Source: Lachnospiraceae bacterium UBA3711 (GTDB taxonomy: Bacteria > Bacillota > Clostridia > Lachnospirales > Lachnospiraceae). Taken from it: DNA of 20,492 bases. Location: contig DFHY01000120.1 of the NCBI GenBank assembly GCA_002371345.1, positions 1-20,492 of the forward strand. Reading direction: 5' to 3'. The position numbers and the translations under genes are program-made. Positions 14,265-20,492 of the stretch are shown here, piece by piece. Under the pieces are notes generated by a model, which was given only the letters and a program-made list of their open reading frames with translations, made no database searches and was not told where the DNA came from. Every line of letters starts with the position of its first letter. Positions within the stretch are counted from its first letter, which is position 1.

Positions 14265-15794
14265 ATGAAGAAAAACAGATGGTTGAGTATAGCGCTGATA
14301 TCCGTCGCTGCGTTATGTATGGCAGGATGCGGACAGAACCGCGGCAGCGGCACCAGCCAGGAGACGGTCAGGGAGAGTGAGACTCAGGCGCCTGAGCAGG
14401 TGCAGACTAACGCTCCAGAAGTCAAGGCGGAAAAACGTGAGACCGAGAGTGAGACACAGAAGCTGATTACGTCTGTTGAATACACATCGAAGGACGGCAC
14501 CGTGAAGATCACGCTTCCGGACAATACGTGGAAAGTGACTCAGGATGCCGACGAGATGCGTGTTTTCTCTTCAGGCAGTGACGCGATGATCAACATTGTT
14601 CACGCCAGCACGGAATCAGCCATGAAGACTCTGTCCATACAGACAACGCGGGAAGACCTTGACGCTGCTCTTACCAAGCAGTACTCGGACGCGAACGCGT
14701 ATGAGATCCAGAGCTTCGATTCCAAGAAGGTTGACAACGTGGATGTCTATCGCTACGTCGTCAAGTACAACGCCACTGCCCGCATGTGGGCGTATTCTGT
14801 CACATACGGTATTGTCGCCGCGGATCAGGCATATGTGATCACGGGAACTGTCACAGATGACAACGCAGCTCTTCTGAAGGCGGTTGAAGATTCGGTTGAC
14901 AGCTTCACTGTTCTGAAGGATGAGGAACTGAAGAACGTCACAGGGCTTACAACTGTGGCGGGGACTCCGGCGGCAGGAGAGACAGGCGCCTCAGGTGCCG
15001 CATCATCAGCGCAGGAGAATACTTCTCTTGTGACAAACGGCTCCAACTCCACGATGTACGCTTCTGACACAGTGAATGTGAGATCAGGGCCGGGTACAGA
15101 TACGGATGTGATCGGCGGGTATACGGCAGGCGATGCTGTAACGGTGACCGGAGAGACGAACGGATGGTATCAGGTTGATGTGAACGGTCAGACAGGATAC
15201 ATCAGGAAGGATCTCCTGAGTGCCACGCAGACAGCCCAGACTAATGCCGATGGAACCCAGAGCAGCGCGCAGGCTGATGCTGTCGCCAGCGGGGAAGCCG
15301 CAACCGCGTCCAATTACGGATCAGCGGTGACGATGTATACTGCTGACGGAGTGAATGTCAGGTCACAGCCCAGCACAAGCTCTGATGTAAGCGCGACGCT
15401 TGGGCTTGGAACGGCGGTATCTGTTATCGGGGAGACGGACAACTGGTTTGTAGTATCAACAGGGTCCGGAACCGGGTATATCTCAAAGGCGCTGCTGTCT
15501 TCATCCGCTCCTGCGGGAGGAAGCACATCCGCTTCCACAGATACCGGCACAGGAGGAACCGCCAGCCAGCAGTCCGGCCAGTCATCGGGAGGCAGCGGAT
15601 ATATCTCCGGCGTCGTGACAAGCGCAACAGGAGATACTATCACGATATCGGGTGATGATGGCAATACCTATACCATCAACACAGGAGGAGCTGATATATC
15701 GACAAGCGAAGGCCTGTATTCAGGACTGTATGTCAATGTGGGATATTCGGTGAACGCCGACGGTTCCATGTCTGCATCAGCCGTGACCGGATGA
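14265..15794 (+). CDS. Lipoprotein with PsbP-like domain and two SH3b domains
   Basis: A 509-residue exported lipoprotein. The signal peptide ends MAGC with the lipidated cysteine at 22. A short T/E/P/Q linker (ETQAPEQVQTNAPE) follows. Residues ~68-220 form a globular domain (TSKDGTVKITLPDNTWKVT, VYRYVVKYNATARMWAYSVT) that resembles PsbP-like folds; this is a tentative reading. Two SH3b domains follow (~260-318, NVRSGPGTDTDVIGG; ~345-405, NVRSQPSTSSDVSA), then a Ser/Gly/Thr linker (~406-442) and a small C-terminal beta-rich domain (~443-509; SGVVTSATGDTITISGDDG) that resembles DUF5666-type domains. It probably sits in the wall zone. The start ATG 14265 follows a GGGGG site that can be masked by a hairpin. 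Confidence 0.83.
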   Translation: MKKNRWLSIALISVAALCMAGCGQNRGSGTSQETVRESETQAPEQVQTNAPEVKAEKRETESETQKLITSVEYTSKDGTVKITLPDNTWKVTQDADEMRVFSSGSDAMINIVHASTESAMKTLSIQTTREDLDAALTKQYSDANAYEIQSFDSKKVDNVDVYRYVVKYNATARMWAYSVTYGIVAADQAYVITGTVTDDNAALLKAVEDSVDSFTVLKDEELKNVTGLTTVAGTPAAGETGASGAASSAQENTSLVTNGSNSTMYASDTVNVRSGPGTDTDVIGGYTAGDAVTVTGETNGWYQVDVNGQTGYIRKDLLSATQTAQTNADGTQSSAQADAVASGEAATASNYGSAVTMYTADGVNVRSQPSTSSDVSATLGLGTAVSVIGETDNWFVVSTGSGTGYISKALLSSSAPAGGSTSASTDTGTGGTASQQSGQSSGGSGYISGVVTSATGDTITISGDDGNTYTINTGGADISTSEGLYSGLYVNVGYSVNADGSMSASAVTG

Positions 15795-15810
15795 CGGGAA
15801 TGCTTCATGT

Positions 15811-15833
15811 CAGGCGCACCGGCGGTGCGCCTG
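15811..15833. other. Perfect 10-bp hairpin after the lipoprotein gene
   Basis: CAGGCGCACC, loop GGC and GGTGCGCCTG pair perfectly over 10 bp. No T-run follows directly, so it is not a classical terminator. It could stall polymerase or protect the 3' end upstream of the terminator at 15842-15873. Confidence 0.6.
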
Positions 15834-15841
15834 TACCATAT

Positions 15842-15873
15842 AAAGAGCTGCACTGAACCGGCGCGGCTTTTTT
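15842..15873 (+). terminator. Probable intrinsic terminator
   Basis: AGCTGC (15846-15851) pairs with GCGGCT (15863-15868), and the stem can be lengthened by upstream As pairing with the Ts. Six Ts run from 15868 to 15873. It is the most likely end of the second SH3b lipoprotein transcript. Confidence 0.6.
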
Positions 15874-15896
15874 CTGGCAGAAGCACTTTTACAGAG

Positions 15897-15908
15897 TATA
15901 ACTATACA
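15897..15908 (+). promoter_or_regulatory. -10-like sites before the TrpR-like gene
   Basis: Two -10-like hexamers, TATAAC (15897-15902) and TATACA (15903-15908), lie about 35 bp before the start codon. Neither has a good -35, so this is a weak call. Confidence 0.3.
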
Positions 15909-15939
15909 GTTTGAAAGAGTAAAGAGAACGGAGGCGGTT

Positions 15940-16239
15940 ATGAGCAAATCTATAAGGACACCTGAGGCTGATGACTTTTGTGACGCGATACTGTCACTTC
16001 GTTCAAGGGACGAATGCTATCGCTTCTTTCAGGATGTGTGCACTGTAAATGAGCTTGCCAGTCTGTCTCAGAGATTTGCTGTCGCAAGGATGCTGACAGC
16101 AAAGAAGACATATCTTGAGATAGCGCAGAAAACAGGAGCATCCACTGCTACGATCAGCCGCGTCAACCGCGCGCTGGTCTATGGAAGCGATGGATACTCC
16201 ATGGTACTGGAACGTATTGAAGGCCAGGACAAGGATTAA
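15940..16239 (+). CDS. TrpR/YerC-family DNA-binding protein
   Basis: A 99-residue protein of the TrpR-related YerC/YecD family. Residues ~38-60 (NELASLSQRFAVARMLTAKK) and the helix-turn-helix at ~57-82 (TYLEIAQKTGASTATISRVN) match the family strongly, and the length is typical. Unlike E. coli TrpR, this family has no established tryptophan-binding role. In Bacillus subtilis yerC lies close to pcrA, and here pcrA starts about 1.1 kb downstream, so the neighbourhood is partly kept. The start ATG 15940 has GGAGG (15930-15934) upstream. It converges with the DUF1836 gene. Confidence 0.88.
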   Translation: MSKSIRTPEADDFCDAILSLRSRDECYRFFQDVCTVNELASLSQRFAVARMLTAKKTYLEIAQKTGASTATISRVNRALVYGSDGYSMVLERIEGQDKD

Positions 16240-16275
16240 GCCTGACCCGGAAGATGCCGGTGCCGGCCCTCAGGC
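16240..16275. terminator. Weak, possibly two-way terminator
   Basis: GCCTGA (16240-16245) pairs with TCAGGC (16270-16275), enclosing a small GCCG/CGGC hairpin, between two convergent stop codons. T-rich sequence is poor on both sides (TATTTTC on plus, TTAATCCTT on minus). Confidence 0.35.
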
Positions 16276-16280
16276 GGCTG

Positions 16281-16952
16281 CTATTTTCTGTGCTGATCGG
16301 AGGAATCGTCTCCGGACTCATCATGGAAATAGCGGTCTATAAGCTTCTCGATCAGCATCTTGCGGACAAACACATCGTATGAGAGCATATTGATCATGGC
16401 GAGGACACGCAGAAATTCGCGTTCCTCGTCCTTTGCGTCAGAGAAATAATCCGCCGCGGTATCGACCATGTCATTGACATCCTCACGGAAGGTCTTCTGG
16501 CGGTCACGGTCCATGCGGACGATCTCGGAATACAGATCATCGATGCTCCGGCCGGAATCGGAGTGGAAATATCTCTCCCCGATAGGCTCAAGCACGGCCT
16601 GGATATCCTGAAGAGACATAATACCCTTGAAATAGTATATCAGGATCAGGAGCATGATATGCTCCTTGGTATATTTCTTTTTCTCGGGAGGCGGAAGAAG
16701 CCTGTTCTTCGCGTAATTGTTGATCATAGTCTTGGTGAGGATCTTGTCCTCATCACGGCGGCGCGACTGCCGTAGATGCTCGTCCATATATGTGGTGACC
16801 TGATCCATGTACAGGCTGATATCGGGAATATCCGACGGATCGATCAGATCCACTTTGTCGACTGCCTCAAGCAGATAGAACAGAAGCTCTTTGCTCTTTT
16901 CACTGCTGCAGCCTGAGGAGCCGGCGGAAGTATTTTTTTTCTTAGAAGCCAT
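16281..16952 (-). CDS. DUF1836 helix-turn-helix protein
   Basis: A 223-residue cytoplasmic protein of the DUF1836 family, which is mostly found in Firmicutes. The core (~70-120) looks like a MerR-type winged helix: LTKTMINNYAKNRLLPPPEK followed by YTKEHIMLLILIYYFKGIMSLQDI. The rest is helical and charged (~125-210), with no visible enzyme motif, and a Lys/Ser-rich N-terminus precedes it. DNA binding is likely, but the targets are unknown. The start ATG 16952 has GGAGGT 8 nt upstream. Its promoter contains a 7-bp inverted repeat that could serve autoregulation. Confidence 0.8.
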   Translation of the reverse strand: MASKKKNTSAGSSGCSSEKSKELLFYLLEAVDKVDLIDPSDIPDISLYMDQVTTYMDEHLRQSRRRDEDKILTKTMINNYAKNRLLPPPEKKKYTKEHIMLLILIYYFKGIMSLQDIQAVLEPIGERYFHSDSGRSIDDLYSEIVRMDRDRQKTFREDVNDMVDTAADYFSDAKDEEREFLRVLAMINMLSYDVFVRKMLIEKLIDRYFHDESGDDSSDQHRK

Positions 16953-16964
16953 AGTTTGTTACCT

Positions 16965-17003
16965 CCATATATTCATTATATGGTTTTCAGAACTATATAG
17001 CAA
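16965..17003 (-). promoter_or_regulatory. DUF1836 promoter with overlapping inverted repeat
   Basis: On the minus strand TTGCTA (16998-17003) and a perfect TATAAT (16975-16980) are separated by 17 bp. The inverted repeat CCATATA-TTCAT-TATATGG (16965-16983) covers the -10 and touches the ribosome binding site at 16961-16966. It could be an operator or an mRNA 5' hairpin. Confidence 0.65.
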
Positions 17004-17023
17004 GTACATGAGGAGGAAAATCA

Positions 17024-17254
17024 GTGAGAAAGATGGAATTTAAGATGGAACGGGAGAATCTTGTCAAGCCTGGAGACCGCATCCATGTGACTGAAGGAAA
17101 ACTGCCGGAGACATGGTATTATACTATAGAGCCTGCGGTCGCTATGAGCGCGAACTTTACACTGCGTGAACGCCTGAAGGTATTTGATGGAATAGTTGAG
17201 GAGGTCCGCACGGATGAGAGCGGGTTTACCGTTGTGGCTTCATTTGATGAATAG
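17024..17254 (+). CDS. Unknown 76-residue protein
   Basis: I do not recognise this protein. It is soluble and fairly acidic, with no membrane segment or signal peptide. Pieces such as LVKPGDRIHVTEG and WYYTIEP, then DGIVEEV and GFTVVASF, suggest a small beta-rich fold. Coding is supported by AGGAGG (17011-17016) placed 7 nt before GTG 17024; ATG 17033 is a more distant alternative. It lies between the divergent DUF1836 gene and pcrA. A hairpin but no terminator follows, so it may be cotranscribed with pcrA. Confidence 0.65.
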   Translation: MRKMEFKMERENLVKPGDRIHVTEGKLPETWYYTIEPAVAMSANFTLRERLKVFDGIVEEVRTDESGFTVVASFDE

Positions 17255-17288
17255 CTTAGGGAAATAGTAATCAGTGTTTCCTCAGCCG

Positions 17289-17306
17289 GCACGGATATGT
17301 CTGTGC
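17289..17306 (+). promoter_or_regulatory. Hairpin in the pcrA leader
   Basis: GCACGGA and TCTGTGC pair over 7 bp with one G-U around TATG. No T-run follows, so it is not a terminator. No clear promoter was seen in 17255-17360. Confidence 0.3.
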
Positions 17307-17360
17307 GTCAGATATAAGGGTGATCAAAAATGCCCGAATTGATGAGAGATGGAGGAAGAT

Positions 17361-19646
17361 GTGGAGAATAATACAGACAGATCATTGAATCCTGAGCAGC
17401 ATCGTGCAGCTACGCACCAGAACGGTCCGCTGCTTATACTGGCTGGCGCGGGATCAGGAAAGACAAGGGTCCTCACCAACAGGATCGCGTGGCTTATCGA
17501 TGAGAAAGAGGTAGCACCATGGAATATCATGGCTATCACATTTACCAACAAAGCCGCGAAGGAGATGAAGGAGCGCGTAGAGCGCATGGTTGGAACCTGG
17601 TCTGCGGCGGTACATGTCGCGACATTTCACTCGACCTGTGTACGGATACTTCGGCAGTATATTGACCGGATAGGATATAACAGGAACTTTGACATCTACG
17701 ATACGGATGATTCGAAGAGCCTGATGAAGGATGTCTGCAGACAGATGGAGGTCAATACGAAAGTATACAAGGAGAAAATGTTCCTTGCCAGGATCTCCCA
17801 TATGAAGGATGAACTGATTGATCCTGAGCAGTGCATGGAAGACGCCAGGAACGGGATGGATGAGTCAGGGATGCTCATTGCCAGGGTGTATGCCCGGTAT
17901 CAGCAGCGCCTCAAGATGTGCAATGCGCTTGACTTCGACGATCTGATCTGTCAGACGGTCAGGCTGTTCCGCGAACACCGCGATGTTCTGGAATACTATC
18001 AGGACCGGTGGCATTATCTTATGGTGGACGAATACCAGGATACGAACAAGGCACAGTTCGTGTTCATTTCACTGCTGGCACAGAAGTACCGCAACCTGTG
18101 CGTGGTGGGTGACGACGACCAGTCAATCTACCGCTTCCGTGGCGCTGACATCGGAAACATCCTGAACTTCGAGAAGATATTTCCGGAGACAGAGGTGATA
18201 CGTCTTGAGCAGAATTACCGCTCCACACAGAATATCCTTGACGCCGCGAACAGCGTGATATCAAACAATAAGGGACGCAAGAGCAAGCGCCTGTGGACCG
18301 ACCGCGGCGCCGGGGCCCCTGTCAGTGTGAAGAGATTCGAGAACGCTTCGATGGAGGCGGGGTTCATCGCGGAGGACATCGCGCGCATGAAGAGAACCGG
18401 ACAGTTTGAGTACAAGGACAGCGCCGTGCTCTACCGGACAAATGCGCAGTCCAGAGCTATCGAGGAACAGCTTCTGTATGAGAGCATTCCTTACACGATT
18501 GTCGGGGGAACGAACTTCTACGCCAGAAAAGAGATCAAGGATATACTGTCATATCTGCGCGTAATATCAAACAGCAGCGACGATATAGCAGTGAAGAGGA
18601 TCATCAATGTTCCGAAACGCGGGATCGGGAAGACCTCTGTCACCAGAGTGGAAGCCTATGCAAATGAGCACGGTATGAGCTTCTATGACGTCGCCAGAAT
18701 GGCAGATAAGATTCCGGGTATCGGCAAGGGAGGACTTAAGATCCGCCAGTTCGTGCACCTGGTTCAGGAACTGAAGGAGAGAGCTGATGCCTCTATTCCC
18801 TCGGAGCTGATACGGCTTGTGCTTGATAAGACAGGTTATGAGGAAGAACTGAGGCTGGAGGGGACAGACGAGGCTAAGGACCGTCTTGAGAACCTGGGAG
18901 AACTTCTGAATAAAGCCGCGGCTTATGAGGCGGCATTTACTCCTATAGAGAACAGCGGAGGTGATGTCCCGGGTCCGGAAGAGCAGAAGCCGACACTTCG
19001 AGGATTCCTGGAGGAGGTGTCGCTGGTTGCGGATATTGATTCATTTGACGGCCAGGAGGACCGGGCGGTGCTGATGACGCTCCACTCGGCAAAGGGACTT
19101 GAGTTCCCGAACGTCTATATTACCGGCATGGACGAGGGGCTGTTCCCAAGCTACCAGTCAGCGATGTCCACTGATCCTGCGGATATGGAGGAGGAGCGCA
19201 GGCTGTGTTATGTCGGTATAACAAGGGCGATGGACCATCTGACACTGACAGGCGCCCGCATGCGTATGCTTAGAGGGCAGATGGACTGGTACAGGGAGTC
19301 AAGATTCCTGTCGGAGCTTCCCACGCGCCATGGCAGTCATGAGGAGGCGCAGCCAAAGATGCGCAGTCCGTACTCATCTGCTCCGAAGCCTTGGGATCAG
19401 CCGCGCAGGAAGACTGTCATACGCAAACCGTTTATGCTGTCCCAGGAGCCTGCCGGAGTGCTTAAGTCAGGCGGAGACCTCGGGTATGACGTCGGAGATA
19501 CAGTCAGTCATATAAAGTTCGGGCAGGGCGTCGTGAAGGAGATTCGGGACGGCGGCAGAGACAAAGAGGTAACCGTGGAATTCGACCGGTTCGGGGTCAA
19601 AAAGATGTTTGCCGGATTCGCGAAACTGAAGCGTGTGGAAGGCTGA
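17361..19646 (+). CDS. pcrA: ATP-dependent DNA helicase PcrA/UvrD
   Basis: A superfamily 1A 3'-5' helicase for DNA repair and replication-transcription conflicts, with 761 residues from this start. Motifs in order: Q-motif LNPEQ (9-13), Walker A LAGAGSGKT (27-35), motif Ia ITFTNKAAKEMKERV, Walker B MVDEYQDTN, motif III VVGDDDQSIYRFRGA, motif IV LEQNYRS, motif V VLMTLHSAKGLEFPNV with GMDEGLFPS, and motif VI EERRLCYVGITRAM. The C-terminal ~50 residues (GDTVSHIKFGQGVVKEI, VEFDRFGVKKMFAGFAKLK) form the Tudor-like domain that in PcrA binds RNA polymerase. GTG 17361 is preferred because GGAGGA (17351-17356) is correctly spaced before it; in-frame ATG 17349 adds four residues but lacks a site. No terminator was seen after it. 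Confidence 0.96.
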   Translation: MENNTDRSLNPEQHRAATHQNGPLLILAGAGSGKTRVLTNRIAWLIDEKEVAPWNIMAITFTNKAAKEMKERVERMVGTWSAAVHVATFHSTCVRILRQYIDRIGYNRNFDIYDTDDSKSLMKDVCRQMEVNTKVYKEKMFLARISHMKDELIDPEQCMEDARNGMDESGMLIARVYARYQQRLKMCNALDFDDLICQTVRLFREHRDVLEYYQDRWHYLMVDEYQDTNKAQFVFISLLAQKYRNLCVVGDDDQSIYRFRGADIGNILNFEKIFPETEVIRLEQNYRSTQNILDAANSVISNNKGRKSKRLWTDRGAGAPVSVKRFENASMEAGFIAEDIARMKRTGQFEYKDSAVLYRTNAQSRAIEEQLLYESIPYTIVGGTNFYARKEIKDILSYLRVISNSSDDIAVKRIINVPKRGIGKTSVTRVEAYANEHGMSFYDVARMADKIPGIGKGGLKIRQFVHLVQELKERADASIPSELIRLVLDKTGYEEELRLEGTDEAKDRLENLGELLNKAAAYEAAFTPIENSGGDVPGPEEQKPTLRGFLEEVSLVADIDSFDGQEDRAVLMTLHSAKGLEFPNVYITGMDEGLFPSYQSAMSTDPADMEEERRLCYVGITRAMDHLTLTGARMRMLRGQMDWYRESRFLSELPTRHGSHEEAQPKMRSPYSSAPKPWDQPRRKTVIRKPFMLSQEPAGVLKSGGDLGYDVGDTVSHIKFGQGVVKEIRDGGRDKEVTVEFDRFGVKKMFAGFAKLKRVEG

Positions 19647-19764
19647 ATGTGGTACAGTATTCACCGACGCCATCGCTCAGAATGCCATGTATTGTTTGCC
19701 GGAGTGCTGAATGGGTAAACATAACAAATGGAAGCACTTATATCTGGATAAAAAGAAAAACCTG

Positions 19765-19773
19765 TGTTATACT
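19765..19773 (+). promoter_or_regulatory. Extended -10 promoter element
   Basis: TG at 19765-19766 followed by T and TATACT (19768-19773) forms an extended -10. The -35 region is poor. It lies about 57 bp before the small acidic membrane protein's start codon. Confidence 0.5.
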
Positions 19774-19829
19774 CAGGAAAGCAGGCTGAACAACCCCTGA
19801 ATATTATTTTGGAAAGGACACCGATCGAC

Positions 19830-20165
19830 ATGATGAAAAAAGAAGAACTGATTGAGGCTCTCAGAGACCGAGACAACACGAAGCATAAAAACGCCATACT
19901 CTGGTGTCTGGCTGTCATTGGCGCTATAACGGCTATCGCAGCGATTGCTTACGCAGTTTATCGTTATCTGACTCCGGATTATCTGGAAGACTTTGACGAC
20001 GATTTCGATGATGACTTCGACGATTTCTTCGATGATGACGACGATGAAGAGGCGGACGAGGAAGAGAACAGCGGAGCGGCTGAGGAAGAGCCGAAGGCTG
20101 CTGAGGAGACTGCGGACGCTGAAGAAGGAGCGGCTGCTGAGGAAGCGGAGAAGACCGAAGATTAA
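19830..20165 (+). CDS. Small membrane protein with an acidic tail
   Basis: I do not recognise a family. The protein has 111 residues: a charged N-terminus (KKEELIEALRDRDNTKHK), one hydrophobic segment (~23-45), then a tail that is almost all Asp, Glu, Ala and Phe. DFDDDFDDDFDDFF is followed by a run of Asp and Glu and then repeated AEE/EEA words. Such a tail carries a large negative charge and could bind cations or basic partners. Positive-inside logic puts the basic N-terminus in the cytoplasm and the tail outside, though this is uncertain. Of two adjacent ATGs (19830, 19833) I chose the first; GGAAAGGA (19811-19818) lies 11 nt upstream, slightly far. Confidence 0.65.
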   Translation: MMKKEELIEALRDRDNTKHKNAILWCLAVIGAITAIAAIAYAVYRYLTPDYLEDFDDDFDDDFDDFFDDDDDEEADEEENSGAAEEEPKAAEETADAEEGAAAEEAEKTED

Positions 20166-20193
20166 TTATTATTTATCAGACCTGGATGGGGCT

Positions 20194-20218
20194 GCCGCCG
20201 GTGCGGCGGCCTCTTTTT
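20194..20218 (+). terminator. Intrinsic terminator of the acidic membrane protein gene
   Basis: GCCGCC (20194-20199) pairs with GGCGGC (20205-20210) around GGTGC, followed by CTC and five Ts (20214-20218). Confidence 0.85.
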
Positions 20219-20233
20219 CTGTCCACGCAGGAA

Positions 20234-20263
20234 TTGTCCCGGCATGGCACGGATTTGAATAAT
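20234..20263 (+). promoter_or_regulatory. Promoter-like site in the right-end intergenic region
   Basis: TTGTCC (20234-20239) and AATAAT (20258-20263) are separated by 18 bp, matching four and five of six bases. No coding sequence with a ribosome binding site follows before the terminator at 20383-20411. Confidence 0.35.
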
Positions 20264-20266
20264 TCT

Positions 20267-20411
20267 GCCGGCGCATTCTCGTGACTTCAGTCGTGAGTTA
20301 GCCGGCCTTTGCTTTCGTAACCAGGTACCTGCGCGCCTGTTCGCCCGCCCCATTTTCTTTTACATCACAGGCAAGTTGTCAGCCCGCCCCTGCTCACAGG
20401 CGCGGGTTTTT
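20267..20411 (+). ncRNA. Candidate small RNA or structured intergenic element
   Basis: A compound hairpin spans 20267-20306. An outer GCCGGC/GCCGGC pair encloses an internal loop and an 8-bp stem, CTCGTGAC with GTCGTGAG (two G-U), closed by TTCA. The palindrome CAGGTACCTG (20322-20331) follows, and then the terminator at 20383-20411. The upstream promoter-like site would start RNA near 20270, inside the left arm, giving about 140 nt. I recognise no known RNA family. The evidence is structural only; the stretch may instead be a dispersed repeat. Nothing coding is supported in 20166-20492. Confidence 0.3.
20383..20411 (+). terminator. Intrinsic terminator at the right end
   Basis: CCCGC (20383-20387) with GCGGG (20402-20406), then CCTG (20389-20392) with CAGG (20397-20400), form a stem with one C-C mismatch around CTCA. 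Five Ts follow (20407-20411). The nearest upstream gene already has its own terminator, so this one either backs it up or ends a separate transcript. Confidence 0.8.
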
Positions 20412-20423
20412 CTTCGCCCGGAT

Positions 20424-20458
20424 ATTAATGGATCCAGTGTTATTTTGGGGATTAATGG
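20424..20458. repeat. Short direct repeat ATTAATGG
   Basis: ATTAATGG occurs at 20424-20431 and again at 20451-20458. Further right, CTTAGC occurs twice in the last 20 bases. These may be chance or the edge of a promoter or repeat continuing beyond the window. Confidence 0.3.
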
Positions 20459-20492
20459 GGTAAATAAAGTTTCTTAGCATCTAAGTCTTAGC

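Noticed and set aside
19647..19718. 23-codon frame starting right after the pcrA stop
   Set aside because: The ribosome binding site is weak and the peptide has no recognisable feature.
19709..19798. 29-codon frame with GGAG upstream (basic peptide beginning MGKHNKWKHLY)
   Set aside because: It overlaps the extended -10 of the next gene, and nothing beyond a short Shine-Dalgarno supports coding. It could be tested by ribosome profiling.
1..20492. Mobile elements, prophage, toxin-antitoxin or defence genes
   Set aside because: No transposase, integrase, phage structural, nuclease-toxin or restriction motif was found in any supported gene.

Overview
The window looks like a chromosomal segment from a Gram-positive member of the Clostridia, most likely of the Lachnospiraceae type. 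This is inferred from the gene families: DUF1836 protein, CdaR/PucR-like regulator, Rho with a long N-terminal insertion, YerC-type TrpR relative near PcrA, several SH3b lipoproteins with T/E/P-rich linkers, and a signal peptidase I with an N-terminal anchor. Strong GGAGG-type ribosome binding sites and near-balanced base composition agree with it. I saw no rRNA, tRNA, CRISPR array, insertion sequence or phage gene.

Layout. 1-259: intergenic DNA with hairpins, a terminator for an upstream unit, and a promoter with an inverted repeat. 260-2193 (+): a CdaR-like regulator, an intrinsic terminator, then an unusual sigma-70-like protein that has regions 1.1, 1.2, part of 2 and 3 but no region 4. 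2190-3467 (-): a CNNM/CBS/CorC membrane protein whose stop codon interlocks with that of the sigma-like gene. 3521-6427 (+): rho with its own extended -10 promoter and C-rich leader, then a cytidylate kinase-like gene with its own promoter and a UUCG terminator. 6614-8272 (+): a membrane-anchored NodB-like polysaccharide deacetylase homologue, convergent and overlapping with an AI-2E family transporter (8226-9446, -).

9593-11161 (+): a surface SH3b protein with twelve 33-bp coding repeats. 11186-12944 (-): an operon of signal peptidase I, a DUF2007 protein and a PlsY-like acyltransferase. 13163-15794 (+): two SH3b lipoproteins, each with promoter and terminator. 15940-17254: a TrpR/YerC-like regulator (+), a DUF1836 HTH protein (-) and an unknown 76-residue protein (+). 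17361-19646 (+): PcrA helicase. 19830-20165 (+): a small membrane protein with a very acidic tail. 20166-20492: no convincing gene, but a promoter-like site, a strong compound hairpin and an intrinsic terminator that could bound a small RNA.

Two themes stand out. One is control of transcription: the sigma-like protein, Rho, the TrpR relative, the DUF1836 and CdaR regulators, and PcrA, which in other bacteria binds RNA polymerase. The other is the cell surface: four exported or anchored proteins share ET(Q/E)AP-type linkers and lie around a signal peptidase operon. The least ordinary items are the truncated sigma-like protein, the possible small RNA at the right end, the terminator embedded in the opposite gene's coding sequence, and the 33/66-bp coding repeat array. 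I did not find a clearly new multi-gene system; most genes are recognisable housekeeping or surface families.
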